From: Planctomycetaceae bacterium
GTDB taxonomy: Bacteria; Planctomycetota; SZUA-567
Length of the DNA stretch: 51,044 bases
Reading direction: 5' to 3'
Assembly: GCA_021203245.1 (NCBI GenBank)
Contig: JAJQBO010000053.1
Coordinates: 1-51,044, forward strand
The notes under the pieces were generated by a model. The model had not been told where the DNA came from. It did not search any database and saw only the letters and a program-made list of their open reading frames with translations. Every line of letters begins with the position of its first letter. Positions within the stretch are counted from its first letter, which is position 1. This document shows, in pieces, positions 8,002-16,676 of this stretch. The position numbers were made by a program, and so were the translations under genes.

Positions 8002-8032
8002 GAGGCCCGCCGTCCACTGGATGGCGGGCCTC
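8002..8032 (+). terminator. Hairpin terminator after the coiled-coil gene
   Basis: GAGGCCCGCC (8002-8011) and GGCGGGCCTC (8023-8032) form a perfect 10-base stem with an 11-base loop, 28 bases after the stop codon. A run of five T lies before it (7997-8001) but no strong one after, so the minus strand carries the A/T pattern about equally well. Confidence 0.6.
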
Positions 8033-8040
8033 TTCATGGA

Positions 8041-8434
8041 ATGCACAATTCACAATGCACATTCACAATTCACAACCATTGTTGACCAAAACAATTCCGT
8101 AGCAACGATCAGCCCGCCTGCCCCGGCACTACTTCCCGTTTCTCGCCCGGTTCACTGTTCTCCCGCCGGGGTGACGTTTAGGGGAGGCGTATCGTTTTAT
8201 TGGCAAAAATGCGTCTTCACGCCATTATCGCCGCACTCTTCCCCAAACGTCACCCCGGCGTCTGCAGGGTGAACCGGGAATTGAACGGGAGGTTGTGCCG
8301 GGGCAAGGCGCCCCTATGGTGGCTACGGGCTTGCCTTATATAAACTCGGCGATCTTGTTTTGAACAAGAGTGTCCAAAGATACTTGCAACGAACCCGCAA
8401 TCATTGTGAATTGTGAATTATTCATTGTGAATTG
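8041..8434. repeat. Region bounded by inverted ATTCACAAT arms
   Basis: The left arm (8041-8076) repeats CACAATTCACAATGC-like units, and the right arm (8402-8434) repeats the complement CATTGTGAATTGTGAATT. Between them lies a pair of REP-like units. The roughly 390-base layout resembles a MITE or recombination-prone insertion between two genes. The right arm ends 4 bases before the dxr stop codon. No ORF of note is inside. Confidence 0.55.
8119..8305. repeat. Inverted pair of REP-like units B
   Basis: The forward unit (8119-8178) runs from TGCCCCGGCA to GCCGGGGTGACG. The inverted unit (8248-8305) runs from CGTCACCCCGGC to TGCCGGGGCA. The two are imperfect inverted copies with a 69-base centre, a BIME-like arrangement that could form a long hairpin in RNA. 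It belongs to the same subfamily as the unit at 11-71. Confidence 0.7.
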
Positions 8435-8437
8435 AAT

Positions 8438-9583
8438 TCACACCCTCTCCCGCACCGACGCCACCACCTCCTCATGCAGCGCCAACACCTCGTCCAGCGA
8501 CTGCGGCGCGGGTCCGGAAAACCTGTCCAAGGCCGCGCCGACCGCCAGGGCGATGCCCGGAAACGTGAGTTCGCGCCGGAGGAACAGCGCCACCGCCTCC
8601 TCGTTCGCCGCATTATAAACAACCGGCGCGTTGCCACCCTGCTCGCCCGCTTCCAGGCCCATGCCGAGCAGGGGAAAACGGTAGAGATCGGGTTTTTCGA
8701 AGTCGAGGCGGCCAACCGTGGTAAGGTCCAGGCGGCCGATGCCGCAGTGTTCGCGGTGGGGATAAAACAGCATATAGGCAATGGGCTGGCGCATGTCGGC
8801 GACGCCCATGTGCGCCAGAATGCTGCCGTCCAAAAATTCCACCATCCCGTGCACGACCGACTGCGGATGCACCACGATCTCCATCAGGGGGAACGGGAGG
8901 TCGAACAGATAATGGGCTTCGAAAAGTTCCAGCGCCTTGTTGGCCATGGTGGCGGAATCGACGCTGATCTTGTCGCCCATGCGCCAGACCGGGTGGCGGA
9001 GCGCGTCCTCCACCGTCGCCTTGTCGATGGCGTCGGCCGTCCAGGTGCGGAACGGGCCGCCGCTGGCGGTAATGACGACTTTCTCGATTTCGTTCCGCTC
9101 CCGCGCTTCCATGCACTGCCACAAGGCGGCGTGTTCGGAATCCAGCGGCAACACGCGCGCGCCGCCGTCCCGCACCGCATCCATGAACAAACGGCCGGCC
9201 GAGACGAGGACTTCCTTGTTTGCGAGCAAGATCCGCAGGCCCAAATTCGCGGCGGCAAAGGCGGGCCGCAAGCCGACCGATCCGCCCATGGCAGCGACGC
9301 AGATGTCGGCGTGCATGGCGCAGACGAGCTTCTCAGCAGCGTCGGAGCCGTGGAAAAAGATGCCGCGCCAGCCGGTCATGCGCAGCCGGTCGGCAAATTC
9401 GGGACCGGCTTCGGCGACAGCGATGCCGGCGCTGACAAACTCGCCCGCCAGGGCGACGACAGCGTCTGTCGGCCGTTTGACGGCAAGACCGGTCACGGCG
9501 AACTGGCCGGGATGGGAACGGAGGACATCGAGGGTGTTGAAGCCGACGGAGCCGGTTGCACCCAGCACGATGACGTGCTTCAT
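8438..9583 (-). CDS. dxr: 1-deoxy-D-xylulose 5-phosphate reductoisomerase
   Basis: Converts DXP to MEP with NADPH, the committed step of the non-mevalonate isoprenoid pathway. The 381-residue protein has the nucleotide-binding GATGSVG at 8-14 and the family blocks LLANKEVLV, LDSEHAALWQ, ASGGPFRT, KISVDSATMANK and NAANEEAV, which supply the metal- and substrate-binding residues. Its ATG overlaps the argH stop codon (ATGA), so the pair is translationally coupled. Its own stop lies at the edge of an A+T-rich repeat arm. Full length and intact. Confidence 0.96.
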   Translation of the reverse strand: MKHVIVLGATGSVGFNTLDVLRSHPGQFAVTGLAVKRPTDAVVALAGEFVSAGIAVAEAGPEFADRLRMTGWRGIFFHGSDAAEKLVCAMHADICVAAMGGSVGLRPAFAAANLGLRILLANKEVLVSAGRLFMDAVRDGGARVLPLDSEHAALWQCMEARERNEIEKVVITASGGPFRTWTADAIDKATVEDALRHPVWRMGDKISVDSATMANKALELFEAHYLFDLPFPLMEIVVHPQSVVHGMVEFLDGSILAHMGVADMRQPIAYMLFYPHREHCGIGRLDLTTVGRLDFEKPDLYRFPLLGMGLEAGEQGGNAPVVYNAANEEAVALFLRRELTFPGIALAVGAALDRFSGPAPQSLDEVLALHEEVVASVRERV

Positions 9584-10956
9584 TTGGCCAGCCTTTTCCG
9601 CCAGGCGGTGAGGGCGCGGGAGACGCTTCTGGGCGACGCCGCGCCGGCGGTTTTATAGCTGCCGGGCGTGCGCGCCGGGTCAAGGCGCTGGTAGACGTCG
9701 ATGCCGATAAGGGGCGAGGCCGCGCGCATCTCGTCGTGGCTGAGATCGCGGAGTTGCCTGCCGGTGTCTTCCGCCCGGCGGACCAGAAGGCCCGACACTT
9801 CGTGGGCGCTCCGGAACGGTAGGCCCTTTTCGACCAGGTATTCGGCCAGGACGGTTGCATCCAGGAAGCCGTCCTGGAGCATGGCCGCGGCGCGGTTCTT
9901 GTCGAAGGTCAGGGTCGGCAAAAAGGCGGCGAGGCATTCCAGGACAAAGTCGACGGTGCGGACCGCGTCGAACAGCGGTTCCTTGTCTTCCTGCAGGTCG
10001 CGGTTGTAGGTCATGGGCAGGCCCTTGACCACCATGAGGAGCGAGACGAGGGAACCGACGACGCGCCCGGTCTTGCCCCGGGTGAGTTCGAGCAGATCGG
10101 GATTGCGTTTTTGCGGCATGATGGAACTGCCGGTCGACCAGGCGTCGTCCAGTTTGGCCAGGCTCCATTCGGACGATGTCCAGTGGATAATGTCCTCCGC
10201 GAGGCGGCTGGTGTGGATGGCGATAAGGGAGAGGCAGAACAGGGTCTCGATGACGAAATCCCGGTCCGACACGGCGTCCATGGAATTTTCGCACAGGCTG
10301 TCGAAGCCGAGTTCCTTGCGGACCATGTCCCGGTCCAGCGGCAGGGTGGTGCCGGCGAGCGCGCCCGACCCGAGCGGGAGGCGGTTGGTGCGGCGGCGGC
10401 AATCGGCCATCCGTTCGCGGTCGCGGGCGAACATCTCCACATACGCCATAAGATGATGGGCCAGGAGCACCGGCTGGGCCCGCTGCAGGTGGGTGTAGCC
10501 GGGAATGACGAGGTGACGCTCGCGCTGGCCGACATCGACGAGGGCGTTCATCAGATCGCGCAACCGGCCCATGATGACGTCCTGCTTTTCTCGCGTCCAG
10601 AGGCGGAGGTCGGTGGCGACCTGGTCGTTCCGGGATCGGCCGGTGTGGAGTTTTTTCGCCGGTTCGCCGATGCGCGCGGTCAGTTCCGCCTCGATGGACA
10701 TGTGGATGTCTTCGTTGGCCGGGTCGTAGCGCATTTTTCCGGATTCAATGTCCTTGTGAATCGAGTCCAGGCCCTTTTTAATCGCCTTGTAATCACCGTT
10801 CGACAAGAGGCCGACGGCATGGAGCATCTTGGCATGGGCAAGGCTGCCGGCCACATCCTGCCGGCCCAATTCCTGGTCAAAGGAGATGGATTGGCCAAAC
10901 GCCTCCATCAGCGGATGGGTTTTGGATTTGAACCTGCCTTTCCACATTTTCGCCAT
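9580..10956 (-). CDS. argH: Argininosuccinate lyase
   Basis: Splits argininosuccinate into arginine and fumarate, the last step of arginine synthesis. The 458-residue length is normal. The fumarase/lyase superfamily signature GSSIMPQKRNPD is present, with the helical blocks HTGRSRNDQVATDLRLW and GYTHLQRAQPV that line the active site. The start MAKMWKGRF has AGGAAGCG nearby. dxr follows with a 4-base overlap. No other arg gene is in the window, so this is not an arginine operon. Confidence 0.96.
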   Translation of the reverse strand: MAKMWKGRFKSKTHPLMEAFGQSISFDQELGRQDVAGSLAHAKMLHAVGLLSNGDYKAIKKGLDSIHKDIESGKMRYDPANEDIHMSIEAELTARIGEPAKKLHTGRSRNDQVATDLRLWTREKQDVIMGRLRDLMNALVDVGQRERHLVIPGYTHLQRAQPVLLAHHLMAYVEMFARDRERMADCRRRTNRLPLGSGALAGTTLPLDRDMVRKELGFDSLCENSMDAVSDRDFVIETLFCLSLIAIHTSRLAEDIIHWTSSEWSLAKLDDAWSTGSSIMPQKRNPDLLELTRGKTGRVVGSLVSLLMVVKGLPMTYNRDLQEDKEPLFDAVRTVDFVLECLAAFLPTLTFDKNRAAAMLQDGFLDATVLAEYLVEKGLPFRSAHEVSGLLVRRAEDTGRQLRDLSHDEMRAASPLIGIDVYQRLDPARTPGSYKTAGAASPRSVSRALTAWRKRLAK

Positions 10957-11055
10957 GACGCTTCCTCGTTTCGTTAGTGTTTTCGGTGCAGCTTTTTAAA
11001 AGTACGTGACGAAGCCGAAAGCCGATTGAGTTCGGCGCCATACCTCTCTGGCCCG

Positions 11056-11213
11056 TGGACCCCGGCCGAACCGCCCGCTTGCTCCGCTGGTTGGGGTCCG
11101 CACGCCGGGGTGACGTCTGAGGGAAATTGCGGCCGTTTTGCAGAAGACGCGCACATCCCCGTTTCGTCACCCCGGTGTCTGGGCGGTGAACCGGGCGGTT
11201 CGGCCGGGATCCA
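11056..11213. repeat. Inverted pair of REP-like units C
   Basis: The forward unit (11056-11116) runs from TGGACCCCGGCCGAACCGCC to GCCGGGGTGACGT, and the inverted unit (11165-11213) runs from CGTCACCCCGG to GGCCGGGATCCA. A shared flank, GAGTTCGGCGCCA, lies just left, as at unit D. It fills most of the space between argH and the next gene. A separate 8-base inverted repeat GGCCGCCC/GGGCGGCC lies at 11339-11362. Confidence 0.7.
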
Positions 11214-11483
11214 CGCCACGTCCTCCGCTCCGGAAATCGCCGTGGCGGTTCGGTCACGGTACCGTGTATCCGTTCCCTTTGTTCACTGTGTATCGTGAAC
11301 CGCCTGAAAGTCCTTCCGGGCGTGGCGGCATACAAAGCGGCCGCCCATACGAACGGGCGGCCCGATCATGGCAATTGTCGTGGAGGGGGGGAGGCGGTGC
11401 AAGCAAATTCATTCCGCCATGATAATTTCATGGGCAAACGGGGCGGGAATTCATATTATATCCGCTTTAGGGGAGAGGGAACG

Positions 11484-11894
11484 ATGACGGGTCGACAGGC
11501 AAAACTCGGGGTTGGCATCCTGCTTTTTCTGGGCGGCTTCGCCGTGGCGCTGGCTGCGGGCTGGTGGCTGTTCGGTTCGACGCGCCAGGAAAAGGCGGCG
11601 GCCCGGGTGGAAACGCTTCGGGAAGCCGACCTGAACGAACTGATGGCTGCCGTTGAATCGGGCGACTACCACGATATCAAGCGCCTGGGCGAGGCGATGC
11701 TCAAGCCCGGAACGCGCGTGGCTGAAGGCGAGCGCCTCTTCGCCCCCTATGCGGTCAACAGCCTGCCGCCATTCAGCGTCTATGCCCTCTATACATATAA
11801 TGACCCCGACCGCACCCGCCGCGTCCTGCTGACGCTCGGTGACGACGGCCGGGTCGAATCGTTCCTGGCCGAGGAAATGGCGGTGATCAAGTGA
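11484..11894 (+). CDS. Membrane-anchored hypothetical protein
   Basis: A 136-residue protein of unknown function. The start at 11484 (MTGRQAKLG) is chosen because GGGAGAGGGA lies just upstream; the ORF extends 63 codons further but that part has no recognisable sequence. Residues 7-29 form one hydrophobic segment (GVGILLFLGGFAVALAAGWWLF). The rest is soluble and probably outside the membrane, with YALYTYNDPDRTRRVLLTLGDDGRVESF resembling a small beta domain of the kind found in periplasmic proteins. Its end lies 26 bases before the preferred start of the next gene, so the two are likely cotranscribed. Confidence 0.7.
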   Translation: MTGRQAKLGVGILLFLGGFAVALAAGWWLFGSTRQEKAAARVETLREADLNELMAAVESGDYHDIKRLGEAMLKPGTRVAEGERLFAPYAVNSLPPFSVYALYTYNDPDRTRRVLLTLGDDGRVESFLAEEMAVIK

Positions 11895-11920
11895 CCCAAG
11901 CTGGACAAGTGGAGGGCGGC

Positions 11921-13285
11921 ATGTTTTTGGACGATGCGGTCCGCACGGTGCAGGGCGCGGTGGAGCAGCGGTTTCTTTTCCGGAAAATCGGCTTGCCCTT
12001 CGATTACGCCTCCGATCCCGAAGACTTTCCGTCCAAAGCCTTCGCCACCGCCAAGGAAGCGCGCGCCAACCAGCCGAATCAGTCCGGCCTTGGCGGCGGC
12101 TATCATTTTTCCTGCCGCAACCACGCGCTGTTGTTCGATTCCTACCTGCTCCGTATCGAAACAGGCATCGAAGCGCCGGGCGACGACGGCATTCTCGACC
12201 GCCTTATCGGCGGGCTGATCCGCCTCGCCACCGTTGCGCCGAAGTCGTTTTTGGTCGGCGGGCTCGCGCCCGACGGGCGCGGCTTCTACGCCCAGCCGCG
12301 CCGCGCCAACCACGCCGCCTGGTCGTTCGCCGTCAACCGCGGCCTGACCACCGCCGCGATCGCGCCCGAGAGCCAGGAAAAATTCCGCTCCATCGCCGGC
12401 AAGTGGATGGACAGGATTCGCCGGGAAAAATTCAAACTCCACAGCATCGACGGCAAAGCCCTGCCGAACGGCGATCTCTCCCAACCCGAGCCGGAAAACG
12501 GACCGCTCCTCCTGGCCATGCTCCTGACGGCGGCGCGGGCGTCGGGCGAGGGCCGGGATTTTGAAGCGTATGAGGAAAAAGCAGAAGAAGGCTCACGCGC
12601 CCGATTTGGCGTATACACGCCCGAAGGCGGCTGGGCCGAATGCCTCCCCTGCCTTATGTGGCGGTCGGCGGTGTGGTCGATTCTGGCTGAAAGCGACCCG
12701 AATGCGGAGCGGTCGGCCTTGGCGAAAGAACGGCTGGCCGAGGCTGCCCGGCTGGCTGTTTCGCATGTCGGCGCGTGGCGGCAATGGAATGCGGAACTGA
12801 CCAAAGAGCCGGTCGATTTCAACTGGCGCACCTTCCCCAAGGCTGACACCGAGCTCGGGTTCACCCCGCCTCCAAGCTGGGCCAGGCTCGACAACGAACG
12901 CCATATCGAAGACGCCTTGTCTGCGGCGTATACCGTCCTGTTGGCGGGCGACCGCGAACTGGCCGAGCCGATCGCCGGCGAGATGGAGGAATGCCTCCAG
13001 ACCATTCCGTGGGCCGACATCGTCAGCCTTACCGCCCTTGCGCCTGTCATCGGCGTGCATGCCCGGGGCGTTGAAATGGATCTGTGGGACAAGGCCCTGT
13101 ACGAATCGCGGCGTGAACCGCCGTCGTCCGAGGTCAGTTTTGCCGCCCGCTATCTCGAGCCCGATTACGATAGCGAAAATCCGGACAAGGCCGGCCACGC
13201 CGCGCCGCCGCCCGGCAAGCAACGAAAGGGCGAGCCGGCCAAGGAAGGTGGCGGTAAGAAGCGGCGCAGGCGGAAGAAGCGGTAG
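11921..13285 (+). CDS. Large hypothetical protein with basic tail
   Basis: A 454-residue protein that I cannot assign. The start at 11921 has GGAGG five bases upstream; a GTG at 11891 overlapping the previous stop is the alternative. The body is rich in Ala, Trp and helical segments separated by Pro/Gly loops (GGGYHFSCRNHALLFDSYLL, GGWAECLPCLMWRSAVWSIL), which could suggest an alpha-alpha barrel, but this is only an impression. There is no signal peptide or membrane segment. The last 30 residues are a Lys/Arg-rich tail (KKRRRRKKR) that may bind nucleic acid or acidic surfaces. It sits between a membrane-anchored protein and a ribbon-helix-helix protein. Confidence 0.65.
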   Translation: MFLDDAVRTVQGAVEQRFLFRKIGLPFDYASDPEDFPSKAFATAKEARANQPNQSGLGGGYHFSCRNHALLFDSYLLRIETGIEAPGDDGILDRLIGGLIRLATVAPKSFLVGGLAPDGRGFYAQPRRANHAAWSFAVNRGLTTAAIAPESQEKFRSIAGKWMDRIRREKFKLHSIDGKALPNGDLSQPEPENGPLLLAMLLTAARASGEGRDFEAYEEKAEEGSRARFGVYTPEGGWAECLPCLMWRSAVWSILAESDPNAERSALAKERLAEAARLAVSHVGAWRQWNAELTKEPVDFNWRTFPKADTELGFTPPPSWARLDNERHIEDALSAAYTVLLAGDRELAEPIAGEMEECLQTIPWADIVSLTALAPVIGVHARGVEMDLWDKALYESRREPPSSEVSFAARYLEPDYDSENPDKAGHAAPPPGKQRKGEPAKEGGGKKRRRRKKR

Positions 13286-13297
13286 CAGGAGTCCTTT

Positions 13298-13534
13298 ATG
13301 CCGACAACTAAGACGTGTCACATTCGGTTACCTAAAGAGATCGCGAAACGGTATGAGGATTTGGCACGCCATACAGGACGTACCAAGGCCTTCTATATGC
13401 GCCAGGCGATTGAAAACCATATCGAAGACCTTGAAGATGCGTATGTCGGTGCCGTCGTTATGGAGCGTATTCGCCGTGGTGAAGAGGAATTGACACCGCT
13501 CGCCGATTGGGAGGCACGCCGATCCGGCCAATAA
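13298..13534 (+). CDS. Ribbon-helix-helix antitoxin-like protein (RelB/DUF6290 type)
   Basis: A 78-residue protein with an N-terminal ribbon-helix-helix: strand TCHIRLPKEIAKR, then helices ARHTGRTKAFYMRQAIENHIEDLEDAY. Proteins of this type bind DNA as dimers and usually act as antitoxin and autoregulator upstream of a RelE-family toxin. Here no toxin ORF follows; the downstream space is taken by repeat D. AGGAG precedes the ATG, and only 12 bases separate it from the gene before. It is either an orphan antitoxin or a small regulator. Confidence 0.8.
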   Translation: MPTTKTCHIRLPKEIAKRYEDLARHTGRTKAFYMRQAIENHIEDLEDAYVGAVVMERIRRGEEELTPLADWEARRSGQ

Positions 13535-13588
13535 TCGAGTACCGAAGCCGATGACCGCATGAGTTCGGTGCCATGGCTGTATATACCC

Positions 13589-13780
13589 TGGACCCCGGCC
13601 GAACCGCCCGCTTACTCCGCTGGTCGACGACCGCACGCCGGGGTGACGTAGTAGGGAGGTTGGGGCGTTTTCACTCAAACGACGCAACTCACCATTTCGT
13701 CACACGGCGTTCCCGACCACCGCCTTCGGGAATGACGGCAACTAAATCGGGCGCAAAACGGGCGGATCGGCCGGGGTCCA
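13589..13780. repeat. Inverted pair of REP-like units D
   Basis: The forward unit (13589-13649) is a near-consensus copy, TGGACCCCGGCCGAACCGCC through GCCGGGGTGACGT. The inverted unit (13698-13780) is degenerate but ends in GGCCGGGGTCCA. The flank CGAAGCCG...GAGTTCGGTGCCA (about 13543-13574) is shared with copy C and, inverted, with the copy near 22270. Confidence 0.65.
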
Positions 13781-13964
13781 CGGCCCCGTCGTCCGCTCCG
13801 GAATTCAACGCTTCAGGTCGACACGAGTCACAGCCCACTTCTTCCAATGGCTCCGGAATTTCGTGAACCGCAATAAACCTCCCCCCGAAACCGAGGGAAT
13901 CCCGCCCCGCCCATACAAAATAAACTTGCATACCGGCTCACGTAAGCTATACTAACCCAATGAC

Positions 13965-13988
13965 CCGGCGCTTTTTAAAAAGCGCCGG
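13965..13988. repeat. Perfect 24-base palindrome
   Basis: CCGGCGCTTTTT (13965-13976) is followed immediately by its exact reverse complement. With no unpaired loop it is symmetric on both strands. It could act as a bidirectional terminator-like hairpin or a dimeric protein site; no T run follows beyond the palindrome. Confidence 0.5.
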
Positions 13989-14379
13989 GATGCACATTGT
14001 CTTGAGCTGTGCGACGCTGTAACCCGGCGTCACATAACCAGAACGGTCAAAGAAGTATACGCGAACAAGGAGAAAACGAGGGGAAAAACCTTCTCCACCA
14101 CCCATCCCGCCGCGCGGTTCGGCACGGCAGTCATATGCCACACGGCGCGCCAACGGTGACTCCATCGCGGCACACCCCGCCTTTTTGGTTCCACTAGGGT
14201 TAACGGGTTTACATGGGTTCAAGGGATGACACGACTCTTCTGGACAGGATATGCCTGTTCCGGAGGATTTTTTAGTATATTGCGGTGCTACACGGAATTG
14301 ACGGCCTCCGGCCGATTATCCTATTCACGTTGAAGACTGAACACACACACAAGGAATTACTACACAGGAGCGTTGGACA

Positions 14380-16476
14380 ATGGCTGTTGAAAGAAGCATC
14401 CCTATCGAACGAGTACGCAACATCGGCATTATGGCCCATATCGACGCAGGCAAGACCACCTGCTCCGAGCGCATACTCTTTTATACCGGCAAAAACCATA
14501 AAATCGGCGAAACCCACGACGGTTCCGCCACCATGGACTGGATGGCCCAGGAACAGGAACGCGGCATCACCATCACCTCCGCCGCCACCACCACCACCTG
14601 GCGCGATTGCGAAATCAACCTCATCGACACCCCCGGCCACGTCGACTTCACGGTCGAGGTCGAGCGGTCGCTCCGCGTCCTTGACGGCGTGGTCGGCCTG
14701 TTCTGCGCCGTCGGCGGCGTCGAGCCCCAGTCGGAAACGGTCTGGCGTCAGGCCGACAAGTACGAGGTGCCCCGCATCTGTTTCGTCAATAAGATGGACC
14801 GGGTCGGCGCCGACTACTTCGGCGTTGTCGAAAAAATCAAGAACGTCCTCGGCGCGAACGCGGTGCCGATCTCCATTCCCATCGGCGAAGGCCCCGAGTT
14901 CCGCGGCGTCATCAACCTTGTCACCAACAAGGCCCACTATTACGACGAAAAAGACAAGGGCCTGACCATCAAAATAGAGGATATCCCGGAAGACATGAAG
15001 GATGTCGCCGATCAGTGGCGCATGAACCTGCTCGAGAAGGCGTCGGAGCAGGACGACGGCCTGATGGAAAAATACCTGGAAGGCCAGGAAATCAATTCGG
15101 AAGAACTGCGTGAAGTCGTCAAGCAGGCGACCCAGAACCAGAAAATCGTCCCCGTTCTCTGCGGCTCCGCCTTCAAGAACAAGGGCGTGCAGATGCTCCT
15201 GGACGCGATTGTCTTCTATCTCCCGAGCCCGGTCGACAAGCCGCCGGTCATCGGCGAATCCATGCGCGGTTCGGTCCGCCGCCGCGTGCCTGGCGAAGGC
15301 AACCCCCTCGCCGCCATCGCCTTCAAGATCATGACCGACCGCCACGTCGGCAAGCTGGTCTATGTCCGCGTCTATTCGGGCCGTCTCGAAGCAGGCACCT
15401 ATGTCCTGAATTCGACCCAGAACAAGCGCCAGCGCATCGGCCGCATCATGCGGATGCACGCCAACCGCCAGGAGATGGTCGACTGCCTCTACGAAGGCGA
15501 CATCGGCGCGGTCATCGGCATCGGCGATACCGTCACCGGCGACACCATCTGTTCCGAGGAGGATCCAATCATCCTCGAGGCGATCGAATTTCCGGCTCCG
15601 GTTCTGTCCATCGCCATCGCCGCGAAGGACCGTTCCGACCGCGACAAGATCGACAAGGCCCTGCAGAAGTTGTCGGAAGAAGACCCGACGTTCCTGGTCT
15701 CCAGCGACCCGGAAACGGACGAAACGATCATCGCCGGTATGGGCGAGTTGCACCTGGACATCCTGATCGACCGCATGCGCCGCGAATTCGGCGTCGAGGT
15801 CATCACCGGCGCGCCCCAGGTTGCGTTCCGTGAAACAGCGACTATCGAGGCGGAGATCAACGAAAAGTACGCCAAGCAGTCCGGCGGCCGTGGTCAGTTC
15901 GCCCAGGTGTCCTTGCGCGTCGAGCCGCTGCCGGCCGGTTCCGGCTTCGAGTTCGTCAACGCCATCGTCGGCGGCGCGATTCCGAAGGAATACATCCCCG
16001 CCGTCCAGAAGGGCATCACCGACGCCCTGGCGAAGGGCGCGTGGGCCGGGTACCCCATCGTTGACGTCCGGGTCACTCTCTTCGACGGCAAGCACCACGA
16101 AGTCGACTCGTCGGAACAGGCATTCCGCACCTGCGGCTCGATGGCGTTCAAGAAGGCGTTCATGAAGGCGAATCCGCAGCTCCTCGAGCCGATGATGTCG
16201 GTGAACGTCATCACCCCCGAGGAATTCGCCGGCGGCGTCACCGGCAACCTGTGCGGCAAGCGCGGCCGCATCAGCGGCATGGAACCGCTCGCCAGCGGCC
16301 AGCAGATCAAGGCGGTCGTGCCGCTCGCCAACATGTTCGGCTATGCGTCGGAACTGCGCAACATGTCGCAGGGCCGCGCCTCGTTCACCATGCACTTCGA
16401 AAACTACGAAGTCGTGCCGCTGCGCATCGCCGAGGAAGTGGTGGCCGAGCGCAGGAAGAAAATCAAGGACGAGTAA
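14380..16476 (+). CDS. fusA: Elongation factor G
   Basis: GTPase that moves tRNA and mRNA through the ribosome after peptide transfer. The 698-residue protein has the G1 motif AHIDAGKT, switch region [15 protein letters not shown]3 DTPGHVDF, and G4 NKMD, followed by the usual domains II-V ([12 protein letters not shown] in domain II, then [14 protein letters not shown]). AGGAG about 15 bases upstream fits the ATG. It stands alone, not in a str operon with rpsL, rpsG and tuf, and a strong terminator follows. Such solitary fusA genes are often second copies, but whether another exists cannot be seen here. Confidence 0.97.
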   Translation: MAVERSIPIERVRNIGIMAHIDAGKTTCSERILFYTGKNHKIGETHDGSATMDWMAQEQERGITITSAATTTTWRDCEINLIDTPGHVDFTVEVERSLRVLDGVVGLFCAVGGVEPQSETVWRQADKYEVPRICFVNKMDRVGADYFGVVEKIKNVLGANAVPISIPIGEGPEFRGVINLVTNKAHYYDEKDKGLTIKIEDIPEDMKDVADQWRMNLLEKASEQDDGLMEKYLEGQEINSEELREVVKQATQNQKIVPVLCGSAFKNKGVQMLLDAIVFYLPSPVDKPPVIGESMRGSVRRRVPGEGNPLAAIAFKIMTDRHVGKLVYVRVYSGRLEAGTYVLNSTQNKRQRIGRIMRMHANRQEMVDCLYEGDIGAVIGIGDTVTGDTICSEEDPIILEAIEFPAPVLSIAIAAKDRSDRDKIDKALQKLSEEDPTFLVSSDPETDETIIAGMGELHLDILIDRMRREFGVEVITGAPQVAFRETATIEAEINEKYAKQSGGRGQFAQVSLRVEPLPAGSGFEFVNAIVGGAIPKEYIPAVQKGITDALAKGAWAGYPIVDVRVTLFDGKHHEVDSSEQAFRTCGSMAFKKAFMKANPQLLEPMMSVNVITPEEFAGGVTGNLCGKRGRISGMEPLASGQQIKAVVPLANMFGYASELRNMSQGRASFTMHFENYEVVPLRIAEEVVAERRKKIKDE

Positions 16477-16504
16477 TTGGCGTTCTTACCGTATTTACTG
16501 CTCG

Positions 16505-16539
16505 CCCCCCTGGTGCATTGCATCTGGGGGGGTTTTTTT
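16505..16539 (+). terminator. fusA terminator
   Basis: CCCCCC (16505-16510) pairs with GGGGGG within 16526-16532, closing a loop of about 15 bases, followed directly by seven T. A classical rho-independent terminator about 30 bases after the fusA stop codon. Confidence 0.88.
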
Positions 16540-16625
16540 AATGAACAATTAACAATGAACAATTAACAATTTTCCCATTATTCTGGCCCACCCAATTGTT
16601 CATTTTTCATTGTTAATTGTTCATT
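16540..16625. repeat. Inverted AACAATTAACAAT arms
   Basis: The left arm (16540-16572) contains two copies of AATGAACAATTAAC. The right arm (16594-16625) is its near reverse complement, AATTGTTCATT...AATTGTTCATT. The centre is 21 bases. It resembles the arms around 8041-8434 in design but not in sequence, and lies directly after a terminator. A small mobile or slippage-derived repeat is likely. Confidence 0.65.
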
Positions 16626-16676
16626 AAAATCCTTGCCTTTTACCCCTCACTCCAGTATGTTGCGATCTCGGCAATA

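Larger units (their letters stand above)
13535..14379. other. Long intergenic region upstream of fusA
   Basis: About 845 bases without a convincing gene. The first part holds REP-like pair D, then a perfect 24-base palindrome at 13965-13988. The remainder (14000-14379) contains the fusA leader with AGGAG near 14361. ORFs of up to 97 codons here lack ribosome binding sites and recognisable sequence. A candidate -35 TTGACG at 14298 has no good -10 partner. Confidence 0.45.

Noticed and set aside
8041-8434. CRISPR array
   Set aside because: The short repeated CACAATT units are contiguous, have no regular spacers, and are mirrored across the region.
14272-16395. 707-codon ORF on the minus strand opposite fusA
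   Set aside because: A shadow of fusA: the EF-G motifs on the plus strand are complete, and the minus-strand translation is typical G+C-driven noise rich in Asp, Val, Ala and Arg.
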